Shown here: positions 31,141 to 40,011 of the stretch, in pieces
Position numbering within the stretch: position 1 is the stretch's first letter
Layout of the letters: every line of letters begins with the position of its first letter
Assembly (NCBI GenBank): GCA_003151955.1
Contig: PLZB01000029.1
Span: 1 to 64,000 of the forward strand
Direction of reading: 5' to 3'
Length of the DNA: 64,000 nucleotides
Origin: Acidimicrobiaceae bacterium
Lineage (GTDB): Bacteria; Actinomycetota; Acidimicrobiia; Acidimicrobiales; UBA8190
Position numbers and translations under genes: made by a program
The notes under the pieces: generated by a model
Databases searched by the model: none
What the model saw: only the letters and a program-made list of their open reading frames with translations
Told to the model about the DNA's origin: nothing

Positions 31141-32384
31141 AAGCTGGGGTCGATCACGGCGTCGACATCGCGACGGAAGCTGCCCGGGTCCGTGGGGGGC
31201 AACGTCCGGGCCAGGAGCCGGGCCCTGAGGTCGGGGCCGGCGGCGGCGTCGAGGGCGGTCCAGGCCATCCCCACCGCCCCGTCGAAGATGGCCTGCTCGG
31301 CACTGGAGCCGAGGCAGGCGGCGGTGAATTCGGGCTGGTGGTTGACGGCCCCCCCCGTCTCGATCCCGATGAGGGGGTGGATGGAGGGGAGGGCCAGGGA
31401 GATGTTGGCCATGTCGGTGGAGACGGTGGGGGAGGGGGTTCCCTCGTCGTCGGCGGGGTAGCGGCGGCCCAGCTCCTCGGCGTTGCGACGCCACAGGCCG
31501 AGGAGCTCGGGGTCCTGCTCCATGTGGGTGTAGGTCGGGGCCAGGTCCTCGACGGCCAGGCTGGCCCCGGTGGCGAGGGCCCCGGCCTCGAAGCAGTGGA
31601 GGATCCGGGGGCGGAGCTCCCCGAGGTCCTCGAGGCTCCGGGCCCGGATCATCCAGCGGCCGCTGGCGTTGCGGGGGACGATGTTCGGGGCCTCCCCCCC
31701 CGACTCGACGAAGCCGTGGACCTGGTTCCCGGGCCGGAGGTGCTGGCGGAGGAGGCCGATGGCGGTCTGAGCCACGACCAGGGCGTCCCCGGCGTTGATC
31801 CCCCGCTCCGGGGCGGCCGAGGCGTGGGCCTCCCGGCCGGTGTACCGGATCCTCACGTGGTCGACGGCGAGGCAGTCGGCCCCGAGCCGGTCCTCGGGCC
31901 AGGGGTGGACCATCATCGCCGCGTGGGCCCCGGCGAAGGCCCCCCGGTCGAGGAGGAAGACCTTCCCGCCCCCACCCTCCTCGGCCGGTGTCCCCAGGAC
32001 GGTGACCGTGAGGCCGGCCTCGTCGGCCAGCCCGGCCAGGGCCAGGCCGGCCCCGACGGCGGAGGCGGCGATGAGGTTGTGACCGCAGGCATGGCCGACA
32101 CCCGGCAGGGCGTCGTACTCGGCGCAGATCACGACCGAGAGGGGACCCGACCCGGCCGTGGCCCGTACCGCCGTGGGCAGGTCGAAGATGCCCGTCTCGA
32201 CCGAGAAGCCCCCGCCGGCCAGCACCTCGGCCACGGCTCCGGCGGCGTGGTGCTCCTCGAAGCACAGCTCCGGTCGGCTGTGGATGGACTCGCTCAGCCG
32301 GACCAGGTCAGCCCGGCTCCGGTCAACGGCCGACCGGGCCGCCTCCCGGGCGCCCCGCGCCGCCTCGGGGCCGGGAGGGCTCAT
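31137..32384 (-). CDS. M20D-family amidohydrolase (AbgB/hippurate hydrolase type)
   Basis: The 415-residue metal-dependent hydrolase removes acyl or aromatic groups from N-acyl amino acids. Visible motifs are the N-terminal SESIHSRPELCFEEHHAA, CAEYDALPGVGHACGHNLIAA with metal-binding residues, GTPAEEGGGGK with the catalytic glutamate, the lid-domain segment YTGREAHASAAPERGINAGDAL and the late STDMANIS. This pattern favours the AbgB-like branch, which acts on p-aminobenzoyl-glutamate-like substrates; the true substrate is unknown. The ATG overlaps the stop of the upstream carboxylase gene (ATGA), so it is co-translated. Its own stop overlaps the beheaded PIN gene. Confidence 0.85.
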   Translation of the reverse strand: MSPPGPEAARGAREAARSAVDRSRADLVRLSESIHSRPELCFEEHHAAGAVAEVLAGGGFSVETGIFDLPTAVRATAGSGPLSVVICAEYDALPGVGHACGHNLIAASAVGAGLALAGLADEAGLTVTVLGTPAEEGGGGKVFLLDRGAFAGAHAAMMVHPWPEDRLGADCLAVDHVRIRYTGREAHASAAPERGINAGDALVVAQTAIGLLRQHLRPGNQVHGFVESGGEAPNIVPRNASGRWMIRARSLEDLGELRPRILHCFEAGALATGASLAVEDLAPTYTHMEQDPELLGLWRRNAEELGRRYPADDEGTPSPTVSTDMANISLALPSIHPLIGIETGGAVNHQPEFTAACLGSSAEQAIFDGAVGMAWTALDAAAGPDLRARLLARTLPPTDPGSFRRDVDAVIDPSL

Positions 32385-34126
32385 TCGATGAGTGCGACGA
32401 CGTCGCCGGGTCCGACGGAGTCACCCGAGGAGACCTTGATCTCCTTCACCGTCCCGGCCTTCTCGGCGTTGATGGAGTTCTCCATCTTCATGGCCTCGAG
32501 GACACAGATGGTCTGCCCCACCTCGACGCTGTCCCCCTCGGCCACCAGGATCTTGACGATCGTCCCCTGCATGGGGATGGTGACCGTCCCCGAGCCCGAG
32601 CCGGCCACAGCGGCCCGGGGCTTGGCCGTCCGGGTCGGGGCCTTCCCGGGCGTCGTCCCCCCGCTAGCCGGGACCCAGAGCTTCACCTGGTACCGCCGCC
32701 CGTCGACCTCGGTGGTCACCTCCCGGAGGACCCGGGGCTCCTCGTCGTCGGCGGGGGGGACCAGGGCGGGCGCCGAGACTCCGGAGAGGTCGAGGACGGT
32801 CTCCACCCAATTCGTGGAGTGCCGGGCCGAGGCGAAGTCCTCGTGGGCGAGGATGGCGACATCGGCCGGGATGGTGGTGGCGATCCCCCCGATCTCGAAT
32901 TCCCCGAGGGCCCGCAGCGCCCGACGTCGGGCCGCCTCACGGTCCGCTCCCCAGACCACGAGCTTGGCCACCAGGTTGTCGTAGAACTGGGACACGGTGT
33001 CCCCGGCCTCGAAGCCACTGTCGAGGCGGACACCGGGGCCCGAGGGGGCCCGGAAGGTGGTGATCGTCCCCGGGGAGGGGAGGAACCGACCCCCGGCGGG
33101 GTCCTCGGCGTTGATCCTGATCTCGATGGCGTGGCCCCGGGAGGTGATCTCCTCCTGGGTGAAGCCGAGCGGCTCCCCCGATGCGATCCGGAGCTGCCAC
33201 TCGACCAGGTCGAGGCCGCTCACCATCTCGGTGATGGGGTGCTCGACCTGGAGCCGGGTGTTCATCTCCAGGAAGAAGAATTCCCCGTCCTGGTAGAGGA
33301 ACTCGACCGTCCCGGCGTTCACGTAGCCGCATGCCTTCGCCACCTTGACGGCGGCCGCCCCCATGGCCTGGCGAACCTCCTCGGGGAAGTCCGGGGCGGG
33401 GGACTCCTCGATGAGCTTCTGGTGCCGGCGCTGGGCCGAGCAGTCCCGCTCCCCGATCCAGACGGTGTTTCCCTGGGTGTCGGCCAGGATCTGCATCTCG
33501 ATGTGCCGGGGCCAGGCCAGGTACTTCTCGAAGTAGATCTCGGGCCGACCGAAGTAGGACAGGGCCTCCCGGGCCGCCGACTCCATGGCCTCGGCCGCCT
33601 CCTCGGGGGCCTGGACGACCTTCATCCCCCGCCCCCCGCCCCCGTAGGCGGCCTTGATGGCGACCGGCCAGCCGTGGGTCTCCCCGAAGGAGACGATCTG
33701 GGCCAGGTCGGTGGCCGGCTCGCTCCGGCCCGGGACCCCCTCCACCCCGACGGCCGCGGCGGCCAGCCGGGAGCTGATCTTGTCCCCCATGACCTCGATG
33801 GCCTCGGGCGGGGGCCCGATGAAGGTGACCCCCCGCTCGGTGATGGCCCGGGCGAAGTCGGTGTTCTCCGAGTAGAACCCGTAGCCGGGGTGAACCCCGT
33901 CGGCCCCGCTCTTCGAGATGGCGTCGAGGATGGCCTCGGTGTTCATGTAGCTCTCGGCCGCGGTCTGGCCCCCGAGGGCGTAGGCCTCGTCGGCCAGGCG
34001 GACATGGAGGGCGTCCCGGTCGAGCTCGGAGTAGACGGCGACGGTCGCCACCCCGAGCTCCCGGCAGGTCCGGATGACCCGGACGGCGATCTCGCCCCGG
34101 TTGGCGATGAGGACCTTCTGGAGCAC
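32381..34126 (-). CDS. accA/pccA: Acyl-CoA carboxylase alpha subunit: biotin carboxylase plus biotin carrier
   Basis: The 581-residue subunit carboxylates its own biotin with bicarbonate and ATP for transfer to acetyl- or propionyl-CoA by a separate beta subunit. The biotin carboxylase part (about 1-450) opens with KVLIANRGEIAVRVIRTCRELG and has the ATP-grasp glycine loop AYGGGGRGMKVV and the catalytic EMNTRLQVEHPITE. A linker leads to the biotinyl domain (about 510-581) with the target lysine in VLEAMKMENSI. The GTG at 34126 follows a GAAAGG ribosome site by six bases. It is divergent from birA, the ligase that would biotinylate it. No carboxyltransferase beta gene is in the window, so acetyl- versus propionyl-CoA use is open. 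Confidence 0.92.
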   Translation of the reverse strand: MLQKVLIANRGEIAVRVIRTCRELGVATVAVYSELDRDALHVRLADEAYALGGQTAAESYMNTEAILDAISKSGADGVHPGYGFYSENTDFARAITERGVTFIGPPPEAIEVMGDKISSRLAAAAVGVEGVPGRSEPATDLAQIVSFGETHGWPVAIKAAYGGGGRGMKVVQAPEEAAEAMESAAREALSYFGRPEIYFEKYLAWPRHIEMQILADTQGNTVWIGERDCSAQRRHQKLIEESPAPDFPEEVRQAMGAAAVKVAKACGYVNAGTVEFLYQDGEFFFLEMNTRLQVEHPITEMVSGLDLVEWQLRIASGEPLGFTQEEITSRGHAIEIRINAEDPAGGRFLPSPGTITTFRAPSGPGVRLDSGFEAGDTVSQFYDNLVAKLVVWGADREAARRRALRALGEFEIGGIATTIPADVAILAHEDFASARHSTNWVETVLDLSGVSAPALVPPADDEEPRVLREVTTEVDGRRYQVKLWVPASGGTTPGKAPTRTAKPRAAVAGSGSGTVTIPMQGTIVKILVAEGDSVEVGQTICVLEAMKMENSINAEKAGTVKEIKVSSGDSVGPGDVVALIE

Positions 34127-34192
34127 GCTGGGCCTTTCGAGACTCGGATGCGGGTGATGGAGCAGGAGAGCCCCCAAGACTGGCACGGCCCG

Positions 34193-34198
34193 TACAGT
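34193..34198 (+). promoter_or_regulatory. -10 box TACAGT for birA
   Basis: The box ends six bases before the ATG at 34205, fitting a leaderless transcript. Confidence 0.45.
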
Positions 34199-34204
34199 TC
34201 GTGC

Positions 34205-34993
34205 ATGTCCGCCTCCCCCTTCCCCGATGTCCGCCACTTCGCCGCCCTCGATTCGACCAACCGCTACCTCCTCGACGAGGCCAGGGCGGGCGCTCCCGAC
34301 GGCCTCGTGGCCGTAGCCGACCACCAGCTCGCCGGCCGGGGCCGGCTCGGTCGGCGCTGGGAGGCGCCCCCCGGGGCCAACCTCCTCGTCTCGGTCCTCC
34401 TCCGCCCGGACCTCCCCCTCGATGAGCTTCACCTCTGCACCGCCGCCGTCGCCCTGGCCGCCCTCGACGCGGCCCGGGCCGTGACCGGGGTAGAGGCCGA
34501 GCTCAAGTGGCCCAACGACCTGGTGGTGGGGGAACGGAAGCTGGCCGGCGTGCTGGCCGAGTCCCTCCTGGACGGGCCGGAGGTCGCCGTCGTCGTCGGG
34601 ATCGGGGTCAACGTGGCCTGGCCTCCCCCCGAGGGCGACTCCGTCGGGGTCGATGCCGTCCCCGACGAGCTCGTCGGCCTGGCCACCTCCCTCTGGCGGG
34701 AGTCCGGCCGCCGGGTCCCCGTGGCCGACGTCCTCGACGCCTGGCTGGCCGCCCTCGGGCCCCGCCTGGCCGACCTCGACGACCCCGACGGTCGCCGCCT
34801 GGTCGCCGCCGACTACCGGGCCCGCTGCGGAACCCTGGGCCGGACCGTCCGGGTGTCCCTCCCCGACGACGAGCTCCTCGTCGGGAGGGTGGCCGACATC
34901 ACCGTGGAAGGCCATCTCGTCGTCGACGTCGGGGCCTGCCTCCGGACGGTGACGGCCGGGGACGTCGTCCATCTCCGCGACGCCGGCTCCTGA
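34205..34993 (+). CDS. birA: Biotin--[acetyl-CoA-carboxylase] ligase
   Basis: The 262-residue enzyme activates biotin as biotinyl-AMP and attaches it to the carrier domain lysine. The adenylate-binding loop is GRGRLGRRWEAPPGANL (near residues 48-64), preceded by DSTNRYLLDEA; KWPNDLVVGERKLAGVLAE is the second signature. The C-terminal SH3-like domain is present. There is no N-terminal helix-turn-helix, so it is a monofunctional ligase and not the E. coli-type repressor. The start is the ATG at 34205 after TACAGT; the frame is open upstream but that part shadows the carboxylase. The divergent neighbour encodes its likely substrate. Confidence 0.93.
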   Translation: MSASPFPDVRHFAALDSTNRYLLDEARAGAPDGLVAVADHQLAGRGRLGRRWEAPPGANLLVSVLLRPDLPLDELHLCTAAVALAALDAARAVTGVEAELKWPNDLVVGERKLAGVLAESLLDGPEVAVVVGIGVNVAWPPPEGDSVGVDAVPDELVGLATSLWRESGRRVPVADVLDAWLAALGPRLADLDDPDGRRLVAADYRARCGTLGRTVRVSLPDDELLVGRVADITVEGHLVVDVGACLRTVTAGDVVHLRDAGS

Positions 34994-35052
34994 GGGGGGG
35001 AGTGACCGGGATCCCGCCCGATCCCCCGTGTACCCCCGGCAGGAGAAGCCGG

Positions 35053-35058
35053 TAGCCT
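35053..35058 (+). promoter_or_regulatory. -10 box TAGCCT for the fn3-moxR-duf58-tgm operon
   Basis: The box ends ten bases before the ATG at 35069. The tight spacing of the following genes suggests one transcript to 42221. Confidence 0.45.
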
Positions 35059-35068
35059 TTCGGGCGTC

Positions 35069-37801
35069 ATGATGTCGGACGGACTGAAGATGCGGATACC
35101 GCGGCCCCTTCTGTCCCGCTCCTGGCTAGGGAGCTCGCAGGGGGTCATCACCGTCGGCGTCGTCATCAGCCTCCTGCTGGGCACCCTGGCCTTCGTCCTA
35201 GGCACCCCGACCCACTCCCGGCTCCTCCAGCTCCTCGACGGCCACGGTTGGCTCGGAAACGATCCGAAAGGTCAGGTCGATCTGGCCAACGGGGCCAGCG
35301 GTTCGGTCGACCTCCGCCTCACCATCCCCGGAGCCGCCGGCCACAGCCTGGAGGTCGTTCGTTCCGGGAGCACGGCGACACTGGTCGACTCGGAGGCGGG
35401 GACCATCGGAACCATCGACCTGAACAGCTACCACGTCACCGGCTCCACCTCGATCGGTGCAGGTCCGGCCATCGACGTGGTGGCCAGCACCACCCTCATC
35501 TACGTCGTCAACATCCAGACCGGTCGGGTCGAGACCCACGATCCCCTGACGAACAGGCTGGTCGGCTCCGTCGAGCTCGGCAGCCAGCTCACTCCGGGCG
35601 TCGTCGACAGCGCCGGCGATCTCTACCTCCTGGCCAAGGGGACCGGCCAACTCCTCACGCTGAGTCCCCAACATGACGGGCACATCCGGAGGTCGGCCAC
35701 CTCCGTCACGGTTGCCGCCGATCAGGATCAGTTGGCCCTCGTCAACGACCTCCCCGGTGTCCTGGACGTGACCAGGCAGGAGTTCTACCTGGTGCCTGGA
35801 GGCAACCCCGCCCCAGGGATCCCGGTCCCCCTCTCGGGGGGGGTCGTCCAGCTGCCGAGCGTCGTGGACGGCCCGGTGATCCCCATCGCCGAGTCGGGGA
35901 GCGGTCAACTCGTGCTAGTTGAAGGCGGCACGGCCCACCCGATTGCCATCGCCGGGGCCGGGTCCGACGCCCTCGGCGCCCCGGAGGCCTACGCGGGGAA
36001 CATCTACATCCCCGATCCCACTGCTGGAAAGGTCGACGTCTTCACGAATTCCGGGGCTCCCCTGCCACCGGTGGTCCTGGGGCACAGCTCCTCGCAGCTG
36101 GGCCTCTCCCTCCAGGGCGGCTTCCTCTGGGTGAATGACCCCTTGAACCCCACCTCGGCCTTCTCGATCGACACGACTGGCGTCGTGCACAAGGTGGACA
36201 AGAACGACCCCAGAGCGGTGACGAACGTCCCGACCACCACACGTCCGCCCACCCCCACCCCCACCCCCGTCCCCGTCCCCGTCCCCGTCCCGACCACGCA
36301 GGTTCCGACGACTCAGCCGGTGACCCCGGTGACCGTGCCGCCGACGGTGCCCTCGGCCCCGGGCCTGGTGACGGCCACGGCCGGGAACCAGTCCGTATCC
36401 GTCTCGTGGGCGCCGGCCGGTCCTGACGGAAGCCCCGTCTCCGCCTACAAGCTCGCCCTCCAGAGCGCCGGAGGAGGGACGACGGTGGACGGATTCACGG
36501 CCGGCGGTAGCGATTCGAACCACCAGTTCACCAAGGGCATCCTGAATGGCACGGCCTACCAGGTGAGGGTGACGGCGGTGAATGCAGTCGGCTCCGGGCC
36601 TGGGGTCACGAGCAACACCGTGACCCCGACCTCCGACATCCCCAACGCACCGACCGGGGTCCAGGCCGCCGACCAGGCCGATGGGTCCGTCACCGTCACG
36701 TGGGCTCCGGCCAACGGCGAGGGCCACCAGATCACCTCCTACTCCGTTTTCGCCCAGCTCCAGGGGTCGACCTCGGGGTCGGCGGGAGGAAGCCCTCCGG
36801 CAAACGCCGACCAACTCGTGGCGCCGGCCGTGGCGACCACCCAGGCTGACATCACTACTGGGTTGGTCCTCGGGAGCACGTACGAGTTCACCGTCACCGC
36901 CACCAACGACGTGGCCGGGACCAGCAAGGACTCTGATCTCTCGGCTCCGGTCCGCGATGGCTCCGCTCCGGGCACGGTCACCGGTCTCGCTGCCTCCAGC
37001 CAGGGGAAGGGGGCCCTGGCCCTCGTCTGGTCGTGCGCAACCCGCTGCGCCGGGGGGGAGCAGCTGACGGACTTCGCCCTAGCGGTGACGCCAGCCGCGG
37101 CCTCTGCTCCCAGTACGGTCCCGGTGTCCCCCGGGTCCACCAAATTCTCGACCGCCCTGACCGGCTTGAGCCCTGGAACCAGCTACACGATCACGATCAC
37201 GCCCCGGAACAGCTTCGGCCCTGGTGCACCCGCCTCGGTCACGGCGGCGACCCATCGCCTGCCGACGGTCGCAATCACGTCGGCGGCATTGACCGGCGAT
37301 CGACAGATCACCGTCACGGCCGGAGCCAGTGGCGACACCGCTGTCACCTGCCAGATCTTCGTTCAGGGGGCTGGGCGTGACGGCAACAATTGCTCTGGGA
37401 GCTTCATCGAGAGCGCTCTGACCGGCAACACGAACGTCGTCGTCTTCGTCAGGGTCACAGACGCCGACGGCCAGACCACCGACTCGTCATCCACCTCGGT
37501 CTTGACCAACGCCGCCCCGAAAGCCTCGACGATCGTCGCCCCCGGCGCCGCCTACGGCAATACCTGGTACACCCATTCGCGTCCCGACCTCACCGCCGGC
37601 ACCCGCAATGGCCAGGTCCACACAGGAAACGCGGTCACCATCTACTGCCAGGCGTCCGGACCGTCCAGCGCCGAGACGCAGAACAGCACGATCTGGGACT
37701 ACATCGGTGGGGGGAAATGGACTACCGACGACGCGATGAACAACACCCCGGCCGGCCAGTTCGATCCATCGCTGAACCAGACCTGCCCGCCCGGGATCTG
37801 A
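35069..37801 (+). CDS. Large membrane-anchored protein with three fibronectin type III domains
   Basis: The 910-residue protein has one membrane span near residues 30-52 and the rest outside the cell. Residues of about 70-380 have repeated short strands with VDS, VVNIQTG and YIPDPTAGKVDVF patterns, resembling a beta-propeller. A low-complexity Pro/Thr/Val linker (36238-36300, alternating TP and VP) follows. Three Fn3 domains start near PSAPGLVTATAG, PNAPTGVQAADQ and PGTVTGLAASSQ (about 425-730). The C-terminal 180 residues hold paired cysteines and an unknown domain. It opens an operon with MoxR, DUF58 and transglutaminase-like genes. The same set with a kinase is known in bifidobacteria, where the fn3 protein is thought to be exposed on the cell; binding to a surface ligand is inference. 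Confidence 0.8.
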   Translation: MMSDGLKMRIPRPLLSRSWLGSSQGVITVGVVISLLLGTLAFVLGTPTHSRLLQLLDGHGWLGNDPKGQVDLANGASGSVDLRLTIPGAAGHSLEVVRSGSTATLVDSEAGTIGTIDLNSYHVTGSTSIGAGPAIDVVASTTLIYVVNIQTGRVETHDPLTNRLVGSVELGSQLTPGVVDSAGDLYLLAKGTGQLLTLSPQHDGHIRRSATSVTVAADQDQLALVNDLPGVLDVTRQEFYLVPGGNPAPGIPVPLSGGVVQLPSVVDGPVIPIAESGSGQLVLVEGGTAHPIAIAGAGSDALGAPEAYAGNIYIPDPTAGKVDVFTNSGAPLPPVVLGHSSSQLGLSLQGGFLWVNDPLNPTSAFSIDTTGVVHKVDKNDPRAVTNVPTTTRPPTPTPTPVPVPVPVPTTQVPTTQPVTPVTVPPTVPSAPGLVTATAGNQSVSVSWAPAGPDGSPVSAYKLALQSAGGGTTVDGFTAGGSDSNHQFTKGILNGTAYQVRVTAVNAVGSGPGVTSNTVTPTSDIPNAPTGVQAADQADGSVTVTWAPANGEGHQITSYSVFAQLQGSTSGSAGGSPPANADQLVAPAVATTQADITTGLVLGSTYEFTVTATNDVAGTSKDSDLSAPVRDGSAPGTVTGLAASSQGKGALALVWSCATRCAGGEQLTDFALAVTPAAASAPSTVPVSPGSTKFSTALTGLSPGTSYTITITPRNSFGPGAPASVTAATHRLPTVAITSAALTGDRQITVTAGASGDTAVTCQIFVQGAGRDGNNCSGSFIESALTGNTNVVVFVRVTDADGQTTDSSSTSVLTNAAPKASTIVAPGAAYGNTWYTHSRPDLTAGTRNGQVHTGNAVTIYCQASGPSSAETQNSTIWDYIGGGKWTTDDAMNNTPAGQFDPSLNQTCPPGI

Positions 37802-37860
37802 CCGATTCACCAGCCGCCGACAACCCAATCCCAACTCATCCGACCGGAAGGCTCCACGTC

Positions 37861-38856
37861 ATGACCGGAATCACTGACGATCGCGCCGATGCGGCGTCCT
37901 CCTCTGCAGTCCAGGACTTTGCCCGGGACTTCGATCGCCTGGCGGCCAACATCGGTCAGGTGATGAAGGGGAAACCGGAGATGATCCGCCTGGTGCTGAC
38001 CTGCTTCTTCGCTGAAGGCCACCTCCTCATCGAGGACGTTCCAGGGGTCGGCAAGACATCAGTGGCCAGGGCGCTGGCCGCCTCGATCTCGGGCTCGTGG
38101 CGGAGGATCCAATTCACCCCTGACCTGCTTCCCTCGGATGTCACCGGGGTGACGATCTTCAACCAGGCCACCCGCGAATTCGAATTCCACCAAGGTGGGG
38201 TCTTCGCCAACATCGTGGTGGCCGACGAGATCAACCGGGCCTCCCCCAAGACCCAGTCCGCCCTCCTCGAGGTCATGGAGGAAGGTCGGGTCACCGTCGA
38301 CGGGAAGCCGATCCCGGTCCCCCGACCCTTCATCGTGGTTGCCACCCAGAACCCCATCGAGATGGACGGGACCTACCGCCTCCCCGAAGCCCAGCTCGAT
38401 CGGTTCCTGCTCCGGATCGCCGTCGGCTATCCCGACGCCGGAGCCGAACGGGCCATCTTGAACGGTCACCGCCGCGGCACGACGATCGACGAGTTGACCC
38501 CCGTGCTCGACACCCGTCGGGTGGCAGGCATGATCGCCGACGCCTCCCACGTCCACGTGGCCGACGCCCTCCAGGACTACATCGTGGCCATCGCCGCCGC
38601 CACCCGGGCGCTGCCGGAGGCGAAGCTCGGGGTCAGCCCCCGGGGCAGCATCAGCCTGATGAGGGCAAGCCGGTCGCGGGCCGCCGCCGACGGGCGGGCC
38701 CACAGCATCCCTGAGGATGTGAAGGCCCTGGCCCCCAGCGTCCTCGCCCACCGACTCATCTTGCAGCCGGAGGCGGAGCTCCGGGGCATCACGGCCACCG
38801 ATCTGATCGATCGGGTTCTCGCCGCCGTCCCGGTACCACGACACAGCGCGGCCTGA
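37861..38856 (+). CDS. MoxR-family AAA+ ATPase
   Basis: The 331-residue cytosolic ATPase shows Walker A in EDVPGVGKTSVARAL (about residues 60-74), Walker B with sensor region in VADEINRASPKTQSALLEVMEE and sensor 1 in ATQNPIEMDGTYRLPEAQLDRF. MoxR proteins act as chaperone-like factors for proteins with von Willebrand-type folds, and are nearly always paired with a DUF58 gene, as here six bases downstream. The ATG at 37861 begins 59 bases after the fn3 gene; the long upstream frame is a shadow. Its client in this locus is presumably the DUF58 protein or an envelope assembly step. Confidence 0.93.
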   Translation: MTGITDDRADAASSSAVQDFARDFDRLAANIGQVMKGKPEMIRLVLTCFFAEGHLLIEDVPGVGKTSVARALAASISGSWRRIQFTPDLLPSDVTGVTIFNQATREFEFHQGGVFANIVVADEINRASPKTQSALLEVMEEGRVTVDGKPIPVPRPFIVVATQNPIEMDGTYRLPEAQLDRFLLRIAVGYPDAGAERAILNGHRRGTTIDELTPVLDTRRVAGMIADASHVHVADALQDYIVAIAAATRALPEAKLGVSPRGSISLMRASRSRAAADGRAHSIPEDVKALAPSVLAHRLILQPEAELRGITATDLIDRVLAAVPVPRHSAA

Positions 38857-38862
38857 CGCCCC

Positions 38863-40011
38863 ATGCTGACCGGGAAGGGTCTGGGCGTCGTCGCCGCCAC
38901 CGTGGCCGCCTCGGTTGGTGCCGTCACCCTCCACTACCCCGAGCTCGGCGTGCTCGCCGCCGGAGGAGCGGTGGCACTGATGGCGGGCCTGGGCTGGGTG
39001 GCCCGTCCCCCACGGCTGGAGGTCAGGCGAACCGTCGAGCCGGTGCGGGTCGAGCGGGGCCGGACCGCCCTCGGCCTCCTCCTGATCCGCAACCAGAACC
39101 GGATCGCCTTGTCCCCGACGGTCGCCGTCGAGCGATGTGGCCCGACCTCGGTCGCCGTGGACATCCCCCGTCTGGCCCACCAGGCGGCCAAGAGGGTCAC
39201 CTACCCGCTCCCGACCGATCGACGGGCCCTGGTGCAGATCGGGCCGTTGACCGTCACCCGCCGAGACCCCCTCGGACTGTGGCGAACCTCCCAGCGAACC
39301 GGGTCGATCGAGCAGCTCTGGGTCCACCCCGTCGTCCACGCCGTCCACGGCTCACCGACCGGGCGGACCCGCAGCCTGGACGGCCCTGACACCGACCAGG
39401 TGCCCCAGGGGTCGATCACCTTCCACGCCCTGCGGGAGTACGTCATCGGAGACGACCTCCGCCACATCCACTGGCGGTCGTCGGCCCGCTTCGACCAACT
39501 CATGGTTCGCGAGCACGTCGACACCACGCTCCCCCAGGTCACCCTCCTCCTCGACACCTCGGAGCACAGCTTCGATCCGGACCACTTCGAGGAGGCCGTC
39601 GAAGCCGTGGCCTCAGTTGCGGTGGCGGCGACGCGCAATCGCTATCCGGTCCGGATCGTCACCACGAGCGGCCGGAGCGCCGGGGCCCGGGGCATCCACG
39701 CCGATACGCAGTACCTCCTGGATCTCCTCTCGGAGATCGATCTGACCGCGGAGGGGACGTTGCGTGACGTCATCCCCCTCCTGGCCTCCGAGCGCAGGAC
39801 CGACGTCCTGATGGTCGTGACCGGGGCCCCCGAACCGGACGACCTCGTGGCCATCAGCGCCTTCATCCGGCGATTCGACCGGGGGGTGGTGGGGATCGTC
39901 ACCGGCCACCCCGAGGAGGTGCCGGTCCCGGTCTCCGCCAACACCGTCGTGCTGCGGGCCTCGACCGGGCGCGGCTTCGTCGACGCCTGGAACGCCTCGA
40001 TGGGTCGATGA
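38863..40011 (+). CDS. DUF58 membrane protein
   Basis: The 382-residue protein has two N-terminal membrane spans (about 5-25 and 28-45). It then has the extracytoplasmic or cytosolic beta-rich part with VERGRTALGLLLIRN and the DUF58 core REYVIGDDLRHIHWRSSARFDQLMV (core GDDLRHIHWRSSAR, about 190-205), followed by a von Willebrand A-like fold (VTLLLDTSEHSF). DUF58 proteins accompany MoxR ATPases; their molecular function is not settled. The stop overlaps the ATG of the next gene (ATGA), so translation is coupled. Confidence 0.9.
   Translation: MLTGKGLGVVAATVAASVGAVTLHYPELGVLAAGGAVALMAGLGWVARPPRLEVRRTVEPVRVERGRTALGLLLIRNQNRIALSPTVAVERCGPTSVAVDIPRLAHQAAKRVTYPLPTDRRALVQIGPLTVTRRDPLGLWRTSQRTGSIEQLWVHPVVHAVHGSPTGRTRSLDGPDTDQVPQGSITFHALREYVIGDDLRHIHWRSSARFDQLMVREHVDTTLPQVTLLLDTSEHSFDPDHFEEAVEAVASVAVAATRNRYPVRIVTTSGRSAGARGIHADTQYLLDLLSEIDLTAEGTLRDVIPLLASERRTDVLMVVTGAPEPDDLVAISAFIRRFDRGVVGIVTGHPEEVPVPVSANTVVLRASTGRGFVDAWNASMGR

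Noticed and set aside
34127-34204. BirA operator between the carboxylase and birA genes
   Set aside because: No long inverted repeat is present and this BirA lacks a DNA-binding domain.
36238-36300. Short repeat run resembling a CRISPR or regulatory array
   Set aside because: It is coding low-complexity sequence giving alternating Pro with Thr or Val, a linker in the fn3 protein.
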